Positions 37,222 to 45,456 of a stretch of 64,000 bases of DNA are shown here, in pieces (position 1 is the stretch's first letter; each line of letters begins with the position of its first letter). The DNA is taken from the NCBI RefSeq assembly GCF_002240415.1, contig NZ_CP020028.1, forward strand, positions 3,001,501 through 3,065,500. The letters run 5' to 3'. The position numbers and the translations under genes are program-made. This DNA is from Paenibacillus kribbensis. Its GTDB lineage: Bacteria; Bacillota; Bacilli; Paenibacillales; Paenibacillaceae. Below the pieces are notes generated by a model. The model searched no databases and had not been told where the DNA came from. It saw only the letters and a program-made list of their open reading frames with translations.

Positions 37222-37998
37222 TCAACTTTTATCGTAAAGCATGCTCAACCTTTTTGCAAAAGAACGCGGAGTCAGTCTGTGATATGAAATCAATTCACCT
37301 TTATAGATCACATGGAATACACCATAAGGTGTCGGGGACAATTCCATCAGCTGTGAACGATCGTGTATATACATGATTTCTGGTTGTATGCCCACATTCT
37401 CTGCTGCTTCAATCACATTTTGCGTGGCAATCTCCAAATAGGGGCATTGATGAGTTCGCAAGATGGTTAAGCCTTCACTAAAGCGCTCTAGCCGCTGCGA
37501 CCAATTATTTGGAAAATAAGGATCAATATGATTCCTATTAAGCTTATAAACATACAGCTGAAAAGAATAAGGTCCGTTCTCCACATGCTGAAACCCGTTC
37601 TTCAGAAAAATGTCGGGGCCAGGTGCCCACGATGTATCCGTGTTGGTGACCACAGCAACTCCCTTTTTACCCAATCTGACAGCGTCCTCGATGCAACGTT
37701 GAATAAGTTGAGAGCCTAGCCCCAATCCGGTTACCCCCATCCATAAACAATGAATCAGAAGATATCCGTCCGCATGAACGGCCCTCCATGCCTGTTCACC
37801 CAACGCATACTCCATAAATCCTGCAGGTTTATTGTCCTTTCTTATCTGTATGTAAGTCAAACCTTGGGAAAATTCGTTTTCTGTCCAATTCAGCTTGTGT
37901 ACATAGCCCAGTGCCTTTTGCATACTTCTCATGCAATAGCAGCCGTCCTCCCTGATTTGATTTTTATACCATTCAATGGACGTGGCTGGATTTTTCAT
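37222..37998 (-). CDS. GNAT-family N-acetyltransferase
   Basis: A 258-residue protein. The acetyl-CoA loop region GVTGLGLGSQLIQRCIEDA (about 90-108) is followed by GVAVVTNTDTSWAPGPDIFLKNGF, as in YoaP-type GNATs. The C-terminal third (YLEIATQNVIEAAENVGIQP) resembles a thioredoxin/YoaP-like segment. Substrate unknown. The start follows GGGAGGCGC; a longer frame upstream is rejected. Confidence 0.82.
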   Translation of the reverse strand: MKNPATSIEWYKNQIREDGCYCMRSMQKALGYVHKLNWTENEFSQGLTYIQIRKDNKPAGFMEYALGEQAWRAVHADGYLLIHCLWMGVTGLGLGSQLIQRCIEDAVRLGKKGVAVVTNTDTSWAPGPDIFLKNGFQHVENGPYSFQLYVYKLNRNHIDPYFPNNWSQRLERFSEGLTILRTHQCPYLEIATQNVIEAAENVGIQPEIMYIHDRSQLMELSPTPYGVFHVIYKGELISYHRLTPRSFAKRLSMLYDKS

Positions 37999-38093
37999 AT
38001 CGCGCCTCCCAATTCTAAGAATAAACTTATTAAAATAGGATTTCATAATGACTGAAATAACGCAAGCGAATTGTACACAATCAGCACAAAAAA

Positions 38094-38128
38094 ATGCCGT
38101 TCAAGCCTGATAATGGCTCGAACGGCAT
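38094..38128 (-). terminator. Hairpin downstream of yidC
   Basis: ATGCCGTTC-AGCC pairs with GGCT-GAACGGCAT around TGATAAT, between the yidC stop (38190) and the GNAT start. The minus-strand 3' side runs into TTTTTTGTG, giving a terminator for yidC. Confidence 0.8.
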
Positions 38129-38189
38129 CCTGTTATTTCATATGTCATGCTGCAACACAATTCGATATTTAAACAAACATCTTCTTCTT

Positions 38190-39023
38190 TTAGGTTGGTG
38201 TGATTTCTCCAAGCTTGGCCTTACTCTCTGCTTCCTCGGTTGGATAACGTTTACAAAACCATAGCGACTGGAGCAGCAAAAAGGTGCCGCTTACTGTCCA
38301 GTATAACGGCATGGCTGCAGGGGCACTAAAGGAAAAGACCGCCATCATAATCGGTGAAAGATATCCCATAATGGCAAATTGCTTGCGCTGGTCAGCCGTC
38401 ATTTGAGACTGAGAAAGCTTAGCCTGTGCCAAGTAAACGACTGCAACGATGATTGCCAAAATCCAGTCCGGCTGTCCGAGCCGAAACCACAGGAAGGAGT
38501 GAGAGGCCAGTTCCGGGGTTAACCGGATGGCAGTGTACATCCCACTCAATATCGGAAGCTGAATGAGAATAGGCAAACAGCCGATATTGAGCGGATTGAA
38601 TTGATGCTCTTTGTAAAGCGACATCATTTCCTGCTGCATACTCTGCTGGCTGGCAGCATCCTTCTTATTTTCGTACTTCTTCTTAATTCGGTCCAGGTCG
38701 GGCTGCATGGCACTCATCTTGCGCTTCATCCCCTGCTGGGCACGTGTTTGACGCATCATTAGCGGCAGTAACGCCAGACGAACAACTAACGTCAGTGTCA
38801 TGATGGCCAGTCCAAAGCTTCCACCAAACCATTCCGCTAATTGCTGGATGAGCCAAGAAAGTGGGAACACCACATAATGATTAAAAAAACCGGGTGTCTG
38901 TGAATTAATCTCTCCAGCAGTCGCACCGCAGCCAGATAGCAGCAAGACCACCGCCAATGCTGCCATCATTCCTAATATCCGTTCTTTTTTACCCCAAAAG
39001 GTGAATCCCTTGAAACGTTTCAT
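38190..39023 (-). CDS. yidC: YidC/OxaA membrane protein insertase (lipoprotein type)
   Basis: A 277-residue protein with a lipoprotein signal (lipobox LLSGC, Cys32) and five membrane segments. The conserved hydrophilic-groove Arg82 lies in LTLVVRLALLPL, and the cytoplasmic loop is basic (QGMKRKMSAMQPDLDRIKKKYE). It inserts membrane proteins with or without SecYEG; the size and features match SpoIIIJ/YqjG. GAGGAGG is its site but is buried in a hairpin inside the preceding leader ORF, which overlaps the first 35 bases. Expression is therefore probably controlled by translation of that leader. Confidence 0.93.
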   Translation of the reverse strand: MKRFKGFTFWGKKERILGMMAALAVVLLLSGCGATAGEINSQTPGFFNHYVVFPLSWLIQQLAEWFGGSFGLAIMTLTLVVRLALLPLMMRQTRAQQGMKRKMSAMQPDLDRIKKKYENKKDAASQQSMQQEMMSLYKEHQFNPLNIGCLPILIQLPILSGMYTAIRLTPELASHSFLWFRLGQPDWILAIIVAVVYLAQAKLSQSQMTADQRKQFAIMGYLSPIMMAVFSFSAPAAMPLYWTVSGTFLLLQSLWFCKRYPTEEAESKAKLGEITPT

Positions 39024-39309
39024 ATGTTCCTCCTCGTTGATTAGCTATACTATCGTTCAACGAGGGGAAACAATCTGACGTGTCTTCATCCGGCGCTTCC
39101 TTGCGCCGGATATGGCGTGCCAGTCGGACAGGCATGTCCTGTCCACGAGCAGATATCGGCATCAGCGAAGAAGCATGTGACCGCACAGCCCCGCCTTCTA
39201 CCCAGCATTCGGGTACATTGCCGTGCAAATGAGTGAGATACGCATAGGTTACGGTACACAGCAAGCCAATTGTAAACAAATAAGGGAGCAGGTCCTGAAG
39301 CTCAAACAA
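38989..39309 (-). CDS. Candidate arrest-peptide leader upstream of yidC (106 aa)
   Basis: A 106-residue ORF starting at TTG with AAGGAGG nine bases upstream, the strongest ribosome binding site in this region. It has an N-terminal membrane segment (LLPYLFTIGLLCTVTYAYLT), then a polar stretch, a basic segment (VRLARHIRRKE) and an acidic segment (APDEDTSDCF) at about residues 72-81. The last 12 codons overlap yidC. The sequence is not recognised, but the layout matches MifM of B. subtilis, a nascent chain that monitors membrane insertion by stalling and thereby exposes the yidC2 site. Function inferred from architecture. Confidence 0.7.
   Translation of the reverse strand: MFELQDLLPYLFTIGLLCTVTYAYLTHLHGNVPECWVEGGAVRSHASSLMPISARGQDMPVRLARHIRRKEAPDEDTSDCFPSLNDSIANQRGGTYETFQGIHLLG
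39026..39071 (-). promoter_or_regulatory. Stem-loop sequestering the yidC Shine-Dalgarno site
   Basis: On the mRNA strand GTTTCCCCTCGTTG (39071-39058) pairs with CAACGAGGAGGAAC (39039-39026): 12 Watson-Crick pairs, one G-U and one mismatch of 14, with an 18-base loop. The 3' arm contains the whole yidC ribosome binding site. The 5' arm is encoded by leader codons 80-84, so a ribosome halted a few codons earlier would melt it. Confidence 0.75.
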
Positions 39310-39318
39310 GGGATTCAA

Positions 39319-39349
39319 CCTCCTTCGGTTGGTTGCTACGATTATAGCA
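39319..39349 (-). promoter_or_regulatory. Extended -10 promoter and strong RBS of the leader-yidC operon
   Basis: On the minus strand TGCTATAAT (39349-39341) is an extended -10 element; no good -35 box is seen. AAGGAGG (39325-39319) follows within about 15 bases, giving a very short 5' UTR. The leader and yidC therefore share one transcript. Confidence 0.55.
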
Positions 39350-39495
39350 CGAAACCGGGTTAACGACTAATCTTTAATTAGAGATACAGATAGGTTCACA
39401 AACACATGAAACTTTTGGCTTTATTTACAGTCTAATCAAAAGGGAATTTCATGTAAAACCTTACTCCCCATTAATTCGTAAAGGAGCAAACACGT

Positions 39496-40851
39496 ATGAG
39501 AAAAACGATACATAGCTCATGGTTAACAGGATTGGCGGTAGCCAGTATTGGGCTGCCCCTGATCATTGGTGGATTCGCTGAAAAAGCAAGTGCAGAGCAA
39601 TCTGCCGTCTCGATGAGCAGCGGAGCTTATAGCAGCTCAATCCAAGCACCTGTGATCAAGCCTTCCTGGTCTTTTCCTGTTATCCCAATCGATAGAAATC
39701 AATATTCAGAGCAGGCGGTTGCAGTAGCGGAAAACGGTAAGGTGTTCGCAATTGATGCTAACCACAGACTGGTTGCCCTAGAGGGCAGCTCGGGCCGGAA
39801 ATTGTGGCAATATGGTGATCAGCTTGCCCCTGTTTTGATTCATAGCAATGGCACCATCTACGGAATGACACAGAACAGCTCCATCTATGCAGTTACAGAA
39901 TCAGGCAAGAAAGCATGGACCACTTCTTTAGGATTTACGAAGGCGGATCATATTTATCGAATCGGCTCTACAGTATACATTACACAGTCGGAACAAACGG
40001 CTGCGGTCGATGCTGCCAGCGGCAAACTCAAATGGAAAATCAGTGAGGATAAGGACTCATACCATGGTCTGAACAACCTAATGGAGACCGATGGTGTCCT
40101 TATCCGCAATTATAACGTACAGGGCAGCCTGACTTTTGAACAGATCAATGCCTATGACGCTAAAACCGGCAAAAAGCTTTGGGAAAGCTTCAGAAATTCC
40201 TTTCCACTGGCCGTTAAAGACGGGGTGGTCTACTCTCTTGCCAATACGTTTATGATGGATGATGATCCGGTAAATCGAAAAGTTACGATATCACAGTTCG
40301 ACCTCAAGACAGGTGAATCCAAAGGAGATCGTCAGTACCGATGGACCGAAGCTGAAAATAAAGATGGCACTTTCCAATCTGGAGGCATATATGGTTCTGC
40401 TTTATTGTACGGTAAAGACCTTTATGTCTTTCAAGGAAAGGCACTGGCTTCCTATGACTTCTGGAACTACAAAGCAGACAGCAAACCTGCTCGCAAGTGG
40501 TCGCAAGAAGGCTATGAACAACTTTTTCCTTTATCGTCCATTCATGAAGGCCGCATCTTCTACCAGGATTTTAGTAAAGGCGGACTGACTGCCATGAAGC
40601 TGGCCTCAGGTCAGTTCATTCATTTCGGCGGTGATAATCCGATCATTCAAGCTGACGTATTTGGCAAAGGGGTGTACGTCGGACAATCAGATGGCGTATT
40701 TCACGGCTATGACCTGATGGCCTTGAATCCCGTGTTTACTGTCAACACAGGCTCACGCTCCTTCGGTCCTACACTCAAATCCGGCGGGATGATATTTATT
40801 CAATCCGGCAACCGTCTGCTTGCCGTCAAGCTCCCTGCATCTCTAAAGTAA
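39496..40851 (+). CDS. Secreted PQQ-like beta-propeller repeat protein
   Basis: A 451-residue protein with a signal peptide (cleavage near AEKASAEQ, about residue 33). Repeats have the form VFAIDANHRLVALEGSSGRKLWQY, AAVDAASGKLKWKI and NAYDAKTGKKLWE, the WD-like/BamB-type eight-blade propeller. It is probably an extracellular scaffold or binding protein; no catalytic residues are identified. AAAGGAGCAA precedes the ATG. Monocistronic. Confidence 0.85.
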   Translation: MRKTIHSSWLTGLAVASIGLPLIIGGFAEKASAEQSAVSMSSGAYSSSIQAPVIKPSWSFPVIPIDRNQYSEQAVAVAENGKVFAIDANHRLVALEGSSGRKLWQYGDQLAPVLIHSNGTIYGMTQNSSIYAVTESGKKAWTTSLGFTKADHIYRIGSTVYITQSEQTAAVDAASGKLKWKISEDKDSYHGLNNLMETDGVLIRNYNVQGSLTFEQINAYDAKTGKKLWESFRNSFPLAVKDGVVYSLANTFMMDDDPVNRKVTISQFDLKTGESKGDRQYRWTEAENKDGTFQSGGIYGSALLYGKDLYVFQGKALASYDFWNYKADSKPARKWSQEGYEQLFPLSSIHEGRIFYQDFSKGGLTAMKLASGQFIHFGGDNPIIQADVFGKGVYVGQSDGVFHGYDLMALNPVFTVNTGSRSFGPTLKSGGMIFIQSGNRLLAVKLPASLK

Positions 40852-40894
40852 GTCCAAAGATTTCAAGAAGGAATCCGCTGGACACGGCACAAGT

Positions 40895-42001
40895 CTAACG
40901 GATTGCCAGCATGCGATTCAGCGCCAGTACAGCTTCCTGTCTGACCTGCTCACCCACACGAATCACACCCACAGGCTCTCCCTGATCAATTTGCTCCAAT
41001 GCCCATAGCAGATGTGGAAGATCGATCCGATTCATGGTCAGGCAAGGGCACATATCGGGATTGAGCGATTCAATCTGCTGTTCAGGGTACTGCTGCTTGA
41101 TTCGTTGCACGAGATTCATCTCTGTGCCGACGGCCCATCGGGTCCCCGGCTCTGCCGCACGGATGGTATCGATGATGAATTTGGTGGAGCCCGCGCAATC
41201 TGCGAACTGTACGACCTCATAAGAGCATTCGGGATGAACGATGACCCGGATATTCTTGTCACGCTCACGGATGCTGCGAACATGATCTACCGTAAATTTT
41301 TCATGAACAGAGCAATGCCCTTTCCATAAAATAATTTTCGCGGTTGCCGGGTCCCGTTCAGTCTCCAACTGATCGGTCATTGGATTCCACACGGCCATTT
41401 CATCCAGCGGAATTCCAAGATCGTAGGCTGTATTGCGACCCAAATGCTGATCCGGCAAAAACAAAATACGTTCCTTTTGCTTTAGCGCCCATTCCAGCAC
41501 CTGCTTGGCATTCGAAGAGGTCACGGTAGCCCCGCCATGCCGTCCTACAAAGGCTTTGATCTCTGCTGTAGAATTCACATAGGTTAACGGAATAATCGTG
41601 TCTCCAACAAGCTCCTGCAAATGCTTCCAAGCCCGTTCGGTTTGCTCCATATTCGCCATATCTGCCATCGAACAGCCTGCGCGCATATCCGGCAGTACGA
41701 CCGTTTGTCGGTCGGCAGTCAGCATATCCGCCGTTTCCGCCATAAAATGAACTCCGCAAAACACAATAAATTCCGCTTCCTGGTTTTGTGCCGCCATTTG
41801 GGCAAGCTGTAGAGAATCCCCTGTTATATCAGCAAACTGAATCACTTCATCCTTCTGATAGTGATGGCCCGGAATGAGCAGCTTTGGACCCCATTTTTGT
41901 TTCAGTTCGGCAACACGACGCTCCATATCTGCAACTGACAGTGTCTTATAGCTCTCCGGCATCAGCCCTCGATTTCCTTGTAAAACATCAAGTATAGACA
42001 T
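40895..42001 (-). CDS. nadA: Quinolinate synthase A
   Basis: A 368-residue protein of the Bacillus-type NadA. The triplicate fold motifs [17 protein letters not shown] and [12 protein letters not shown] are present, with Cys residues for the 4Fe-4S cluster (in [15 protein letters not shown] and MCPC). It condenses iminoaspartate with dihydroxyacetone phosphate to quinolinate, the precursor of NAD. GGAGGG sits upstream of the ATG. nadB and nadC, usually neighbours, are not in this window. Divergent from nifS-niaR. Confidence 0.95.
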   Translation of the reverse strand: MSILDVLQGNRGLMPESYKTLSVADMERRVAELKQKWGPKLLIPGHHYQKDEVIQFADITGDSLQLAQMAAQNQEAEFIVFCGVHFMAETADMLTADRQTVVLPDMRAGCSMADMANMEQTERAWKHLQELVGDTIIPLTYVNSTAEIKAFVGRHGGATVTSSNAKQVLEWALKQKERILFLPDQHLGRNTAYDLGIPLDEMAVWNPMTDQLETERDPATAKIILWKGHCSVHEKFTVDHVRSIRERDKNIRVIVHPECSYEVVQFADCAGSTKFIIDTIRAAEPGTRWAVGTEMNLVQRIKQQYPEQQIESLNPDMCPCLTMNRIDLPHLLWALEQIDQGEPVGVIRVGEQVRQEAVLALNRMLAIR

Positions 42002-42080
42002 TCCAATCCCTCCATTATCTCTGCGGCGGTCTGTCTCTGCTTTTATGAACAGACAGCCGACGTGTTACATGCATATTTAC

Positions 42081-42117
42081 AAGTGTCTTGACACTTATAT
42101 TTACACATGCCTACAAT
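42081..42117 (+). promoter_or_regulatory. NiaR operator overlapping the nifS-niaR promoter
   Basis: Perfect palindrome AAGTGTC-TT-GACACTT (42081-42096), the known form of the NiaR (YrxA) niacin repressor box. TTGACA (42088-42093), an 18-base spacer and TACAAT (42112-42117) form a promoter whose -35 is inside the palindrome, so repressor binding would block it. The intergenic region also serves nadA on the other strand. Confidence 0.75.
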
Positions 42118-42168
42118 AATCTCAAGGATTTTTGTGATGGAATTATTTTTAAACAGGGAGGATTGGCT

Positions 42169-43323
42169 GTGATTTATCTGGACTATGCCGCTTCCACACC
42201 AATGTGTGACGAAGCATTGAATATGTATAACGCATTAAATAAGGAAATGTTCGGAAATGCCAGCAGCCTTCATGACGCGGGCGGCCAGGCAGCTTATGCG
42301 CTGGATTACAGCAGACAACGGATAGCGAATATGATTGGCGGGCAAAAGGAAGGCGTTTATTTTACAACAGGAGGAACGGAATCCAATATGTTGCTTGTCC
42401 AGTCGATCCTGAACGGATTGCCGCAGCACAAAAAGCATTGGATTATGAGCGCACTGGAGCATCAGTCTATGTACAATCTTGCCACTTTGCTGGAGCGGCA
42501 GGGCTATGAGCTGACAATTGTACAACCGGACAAGGACGGACGAATAACCAGCGAAGCTCTCTTGCCTCATCTCAGAGAAAATACCGGACTCGTATCCATA
42601 CAGCACGCCAATTCGGAAACTGGGCTGATTCAGGATCTTGCGGCCTTGTCTCCCCTGCTGCGAAATCGTGGTATTTTGCTACACAGTGATGCGGTACAGA
42701 CTTTCGGGAACATACCCATTGATGTAGCAGCCATGGGAATAGATGCCCTCTCCGTTTCAAGCCATAAGGTGTATGGCCCCAAAGGTGTCGGTGCTGCATA
42801 TCTCAAGCCGGGGACTCCGTGGCGTCCCGTGTACCCTGATACATTGCATGAAAACGGATTTCGTCCCGGAACAGTTAATGTTCCCGGTATTGCTGCATTT
42901 GTCGCAGCAGCAGAATTGATGACTGAACAAATGGAGCTGCATCAGCAGCGGTATGCTATGTTAAGGCAATATTTTATGACCCAAGTTCAAAATAAATCCA
43001 TTCCGTTGCGTTGGGTCGTACAGGAAAGCGGCACAGAAGCAGTGCTCAGTCATATCGTGGGATGTTTTTTTCACGGTTACGAGGGACAATATGTTATGCT
43101 GGAATGTAACCGCAGTGGTGTGTGCATATCTACCGGCAGCGCATGTGCCGCCGGACACCACGAACCCTCACCTGCCTTACAAGCGCTCGGAGCGTCTGAT
43201 CGTGAAGCTTTACAATTTATCCGTATTTCTTTCGGAAGGACAACTACAATCGAGGATCTGAATGTACTGGTAGGTATTTTGGCAGAATTGACGCATCGAC
43301 AAGAAAGGAGCTTATCCCATTGA
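42169..43323 (+). CDS. nifS: Cysteine desulfurase, NifS/NadA-associated
   Basis: A 384-residue PLP enzyme. It starts IYLDYAASTPM; the PLP Lys is in SVSSHKVYGPKG and the sulfur-accepting Cys in STGSACAAGHHEPS. It provides sulfur for the NadA iron-sulfur cluster in this gene setting. GTG start with GGGAGGATT; the in-frame ATG 27 codons upstream lies across the promoter. Stop and niaR start overlap. Confidence 0.92.
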   Translation: MIYLDYAASTPMCDEALNMYNALNKEMFGNASSLHDAGGQAAYALDYSRQRIANMIGGQKEGVYFTTGGTESNMLLVQSILNGLPQHKKHWIMSALEHQSMYNLATLLERQGYELTIVQPDKDGRITSEALLPHLRENTGLVSIQHANSETGLIQDLAALSPLLRNRGILLHSDAVQTFGNIPIDVAAMGIDALSVSSHKVYGPKGVGAAYLKPGTPWRPVYPDTLHENGFRPGTVNVPGIAAFVAAAELMTEQMELHQQRYAMLRQYFMTQVQNKSIPLRWVVQESGTEAVLSHIVGCFFHGYEGQYVMLECNRSGVCISTGSACAAGHHEPSPALQALGASDREALQFIRISFGRTTTIEDLNVLVGILAELTHRQERSLSH

Positions 43324-43859
43324 CAGAATCTTCAAAATGGTCAGGAACGGATCGCCGCAAGCAGCTGCTGCTGTGGCTCAAAAATGAATCTCCGCTGACC
43401 GGGAACGAGCTGGCACGAAGAGCCTCCGTCTCCAGACAAGTAATTGTACAGGATATTTCCCTGTTAAAGGCAAGCCAAGAGCCTATCCTGGCTACGAGCC
43501 AAGGATACATTTATATGGAGCCTGCAGGGCAGGCTGCTCCCATAGCCTCACGTATTATCGTGTGCAATCACCGACCTGAACAGGCAGAAGAGGAATTAAA
43601 GCTAATTGTGGACTATGGTGTAAGTGTGCAGGATGTTATTGTGGAGCATCCGGTATATGGCGATCTGACTGCTCCGATACGGGTCGGAAATCGCAAGGAA
43701 GTGGAGGATTTTATTCGCAAAATCAACTCCACTCAAGCCACTTATTTGTCCCAGCTGACCGGAGGCATCCATCTTCATACCTTACAAGCCTCGGATGAAG
43801 CTAAAATTAATGATGCCTGTGCTGCATTGGAGCAAGCCGGCTTTTTGATGACGGACTAG
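43320..43859 (+). CDS. niaR: Niacin-responsive repressor NiaR (YrxA)
   Basis: A 179-residue protein with winged HTH (PLTGNELARRASVSRQVIVQDI) and a C-terminal 3H domain with three His (VEHPVYGDL, and GGIHLHTL). It represses NAD biosynthesis genes when nicotinate is present. TTG start overlapping the nifS stop (ATTGA), AGGAG nine bases upstream, so translation is coupled. The operator in front of this operon and nadA fits self-regulation. Confidence 0.93.
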   Translation: MTESSKWSGTDRRKQLLLWLKNESPLTGNELARRASVSRQVIVQDISLLKASQEPILATSQGYIYMEPAGQAAPIASRIIVCNHRPEQAEEELKLIVDYGVSVQDVIVEHPVYGDLTAPIRVGNRKEVEDFIRKINSTQATYLSQLTGGIHLHTLQASDEAKINDACAALEQAGFLMTD

Positions 43860-43879
43860 CTTAAATCCTTTCATGGAAA

Positions 43880-43919
43880 AAGCCAGTCACAACACGAAAA
43901 TAAAGTGTTGGACTGGCTT
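43880..43919 (+). terminator. Terminator after niaR
   Basis: AAGCCAGTC-CAACAC pairs with GTGTTG-GACTGGCTT around an A-rich nine-base loop, with T-rich sequence downstream. Confidence 0.8.
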
Positions 43920-44025
43920 GGTTTATTAAAATATCGAACCCGGCAGGACGTTTTAGGTTTGCCGCGCTCTAACACGGCTTCGGCGATAACAAGATTCTTG
44001 TAACAGTCAAGTATAGTATTTAAAA

Positions 44026-44053
44026 CACAGCTCACCCTACGGGGTGGGCTGTT
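44026..44053 (+). terminator. Second hairpin before XRE gene
   Basis: ACAGCTCACCC-TAC-GGGGTGGGCTGT stem followed by TTATTTTATA. With the previous hairpin it brackets about 100 bases (43921-44025) that show no convincing gene. Confidence 0.7.
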
Positions 44054-44118
44054 TATTTTATATTGTTTCCCTACGGTTGATTGTTTCTCGAAAAGTAAAC
44101 CAGGAGTCGCTTGGAAGT

Positions 44119-44141
44119 TTACTATATAAACCGTATAGTAA
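44119..44141. promoter_or_regulatory. Palindromic operator upstream of XRE gene
   Basis: Perfect 8-bp arms TTACTATA / TATAGTAA around TAAACCG, ending four bases before GGAGG of the XRE gene. It overlaps the likely -10/start region, so autoregulation is plausible. Confidence 0.5.
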
Positions 44142-44159
44142 TAAGCGGAGGTGACGTTG

Positions 44160-45308
44160 ATGAAAGACATCAATCTGGCATCGGTCATTGTGGCCAAACG
44201 CAGGGGAAAAGGAATCACGCAGGATGAGCTTGCGGCATATATCGGCGTTTCCAAAGCGTCTGTTTCTAAGTGGGAAACGGGGCAAAGCTATCCCGACATC
44301 ACATTTCTCCCACAGCTTGCCGCCTATTTTAACATCAGCATAGACGAACTGATGGGCTATTCCCCGCAAATGGAACGGACGGACATCACAAAAATATACA
44401 CCAGGTTGGCCTCCGATTTCGCTACCCTGCCTTTTGAAGATGTAATCGCGGAGTGCGCTACCATCATTAAAAAATATTACGCCTGTTTTCCACTCCTTTT
44501 GCAAATAGTCAGACTGTACACCAATCACTTCATGCTGGCGGGAACGCAGGAACGAAAAGAGGCGCTCCTGAACGAAACCGTGACGCTATGTGAGCGGATT
44601 CAGGCAGAAAGCGACGATGTTCAACTTTCCAAAGAAGCGGTTTTATATCAGGCGATTTGCTGTCTGACGCTTAATAAACCACAGCGGGTTTTGGATTTAC
44701 TTGGGGAAGGAATCCGACCTGTGATGCCGGAGGGTGTGTTAATTTCACAGGCTTATCAGGTTATGGGTAACTTTGGCAAAGCCAAAGAAACCTTGCAGAT
44801 TGATCTGTATCAGTATACGATGGCGACTTTTCAAGGGCTGCTGAAAGTACTGCAAACGAATATGGACAACCTCGAAAAAGCGGAAGAAGCCTTTCTGAGG
44901 GCGACAGATATCGCACGAAATTTTAATATGAAGCGGCTAAACCCAAACAATGTCATCCTGCTTTATGCACAAGGTGCTCATATGTATTGCGCGAACAATT
45001 TCCCCGAAAAAGCAATTGAACTGCTTGGAAAATATGTGGATACCTGCGTGGAAGGATTTTTCCCCTTCGAGCTTCATGGAGATTCCTTCTTTGACCTGAT
45101 TGAACCGTGGCTGAATGATTGCGTCGAAGTCGCGCCCCGCAGCGAGCAAATAATTAAGGAAAGCTTGATGCGGGATGGACTGATGAATCCAGCGTTCGAT
45201 TCGTTGCGAGATGACCCTAGATATCAACGAGTCGTTCATAAAATGGAAAAATTTATAGAAGGAAATAGACATTGTGCATCCCGTTCTGGAAAATGTCCGT
45301 TGAATTGA
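44160..45308 (+). CDS. XRE-family regulator with TPR-like C-terminal domain
   Basis: A 382-residue protein with N-terminal HTH (TQDELAAYIGVSKASVSKWE, residues about 20-40) followed by a long helical repeat region. The layout is that of Rgg/PlcR/PrgX-like or anti-repressor regulators binding a peptide or partner. The C-terminal tail (GNRHCASRSGKC) is Cys-rich and basic. GGAGG nine bases upstream of the ATG. Followed by a hydrolase gene in the same direction. Confidence 0.8.
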   Translation: MKDINLASVIVAKRRGKGITQDELAAYIGVSKASVSKWETGQSYPDITFLPQLAAYFNISIDELMGYSPQMERTDITKIYTRLASDFATLPFEDVIAECATIIKKYYACFPLLLQIVRLYTNHFMLAGTQERKEALLNETVTLCERIQAESDDVQLSKEAVLYQAICCLTLNKPQRVLDLLGEGIRPVMPEGVLISQAYQVMGNFGKAKETLQIDLYQYTMATFQGLLKVLQTNMDNLEKAEEAFLRATDIARNFNMKRLNPNNVILLYAQGAHMYCANNFPEKAIELLGKYVDTCVEGFFPFELHGDSFFDLIEPWLNDCVEVAPRSEQIIKESLMRDGLMNPAFDSLRDDPRYQRVVHKMEKFIEGNRHCASRSGKCPLN

Positions 45309-45456
45309 TGAAGGCAGCGCGTGTGGCTGGCCATAATTATAACAGGTGTGATTTTGGGCCTCGGCTATGATTGCCCACTTTTCTACCGACATTGTATTGC
45401 ACTTACTCATTCCACATGTAATAGCGCCATCACTTATCTGGTCGGAGGTTATAGAC

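Noticed and set aside
43921..44025. Possible remnant of a protein-coding gene (reads LVIAEAVLERGKPKTSC on the minus strand)
   Set aside because: Short, no start or ribosome site, bounded by two terminators, and no family recognised.
45309..45456. Possible decayed membrane protein fragment (WLAIIITGVILGLG) between the XRE and hydrolase genes
   Set aside because: Too short, with no start site; could be chance coding in an intergenic region.
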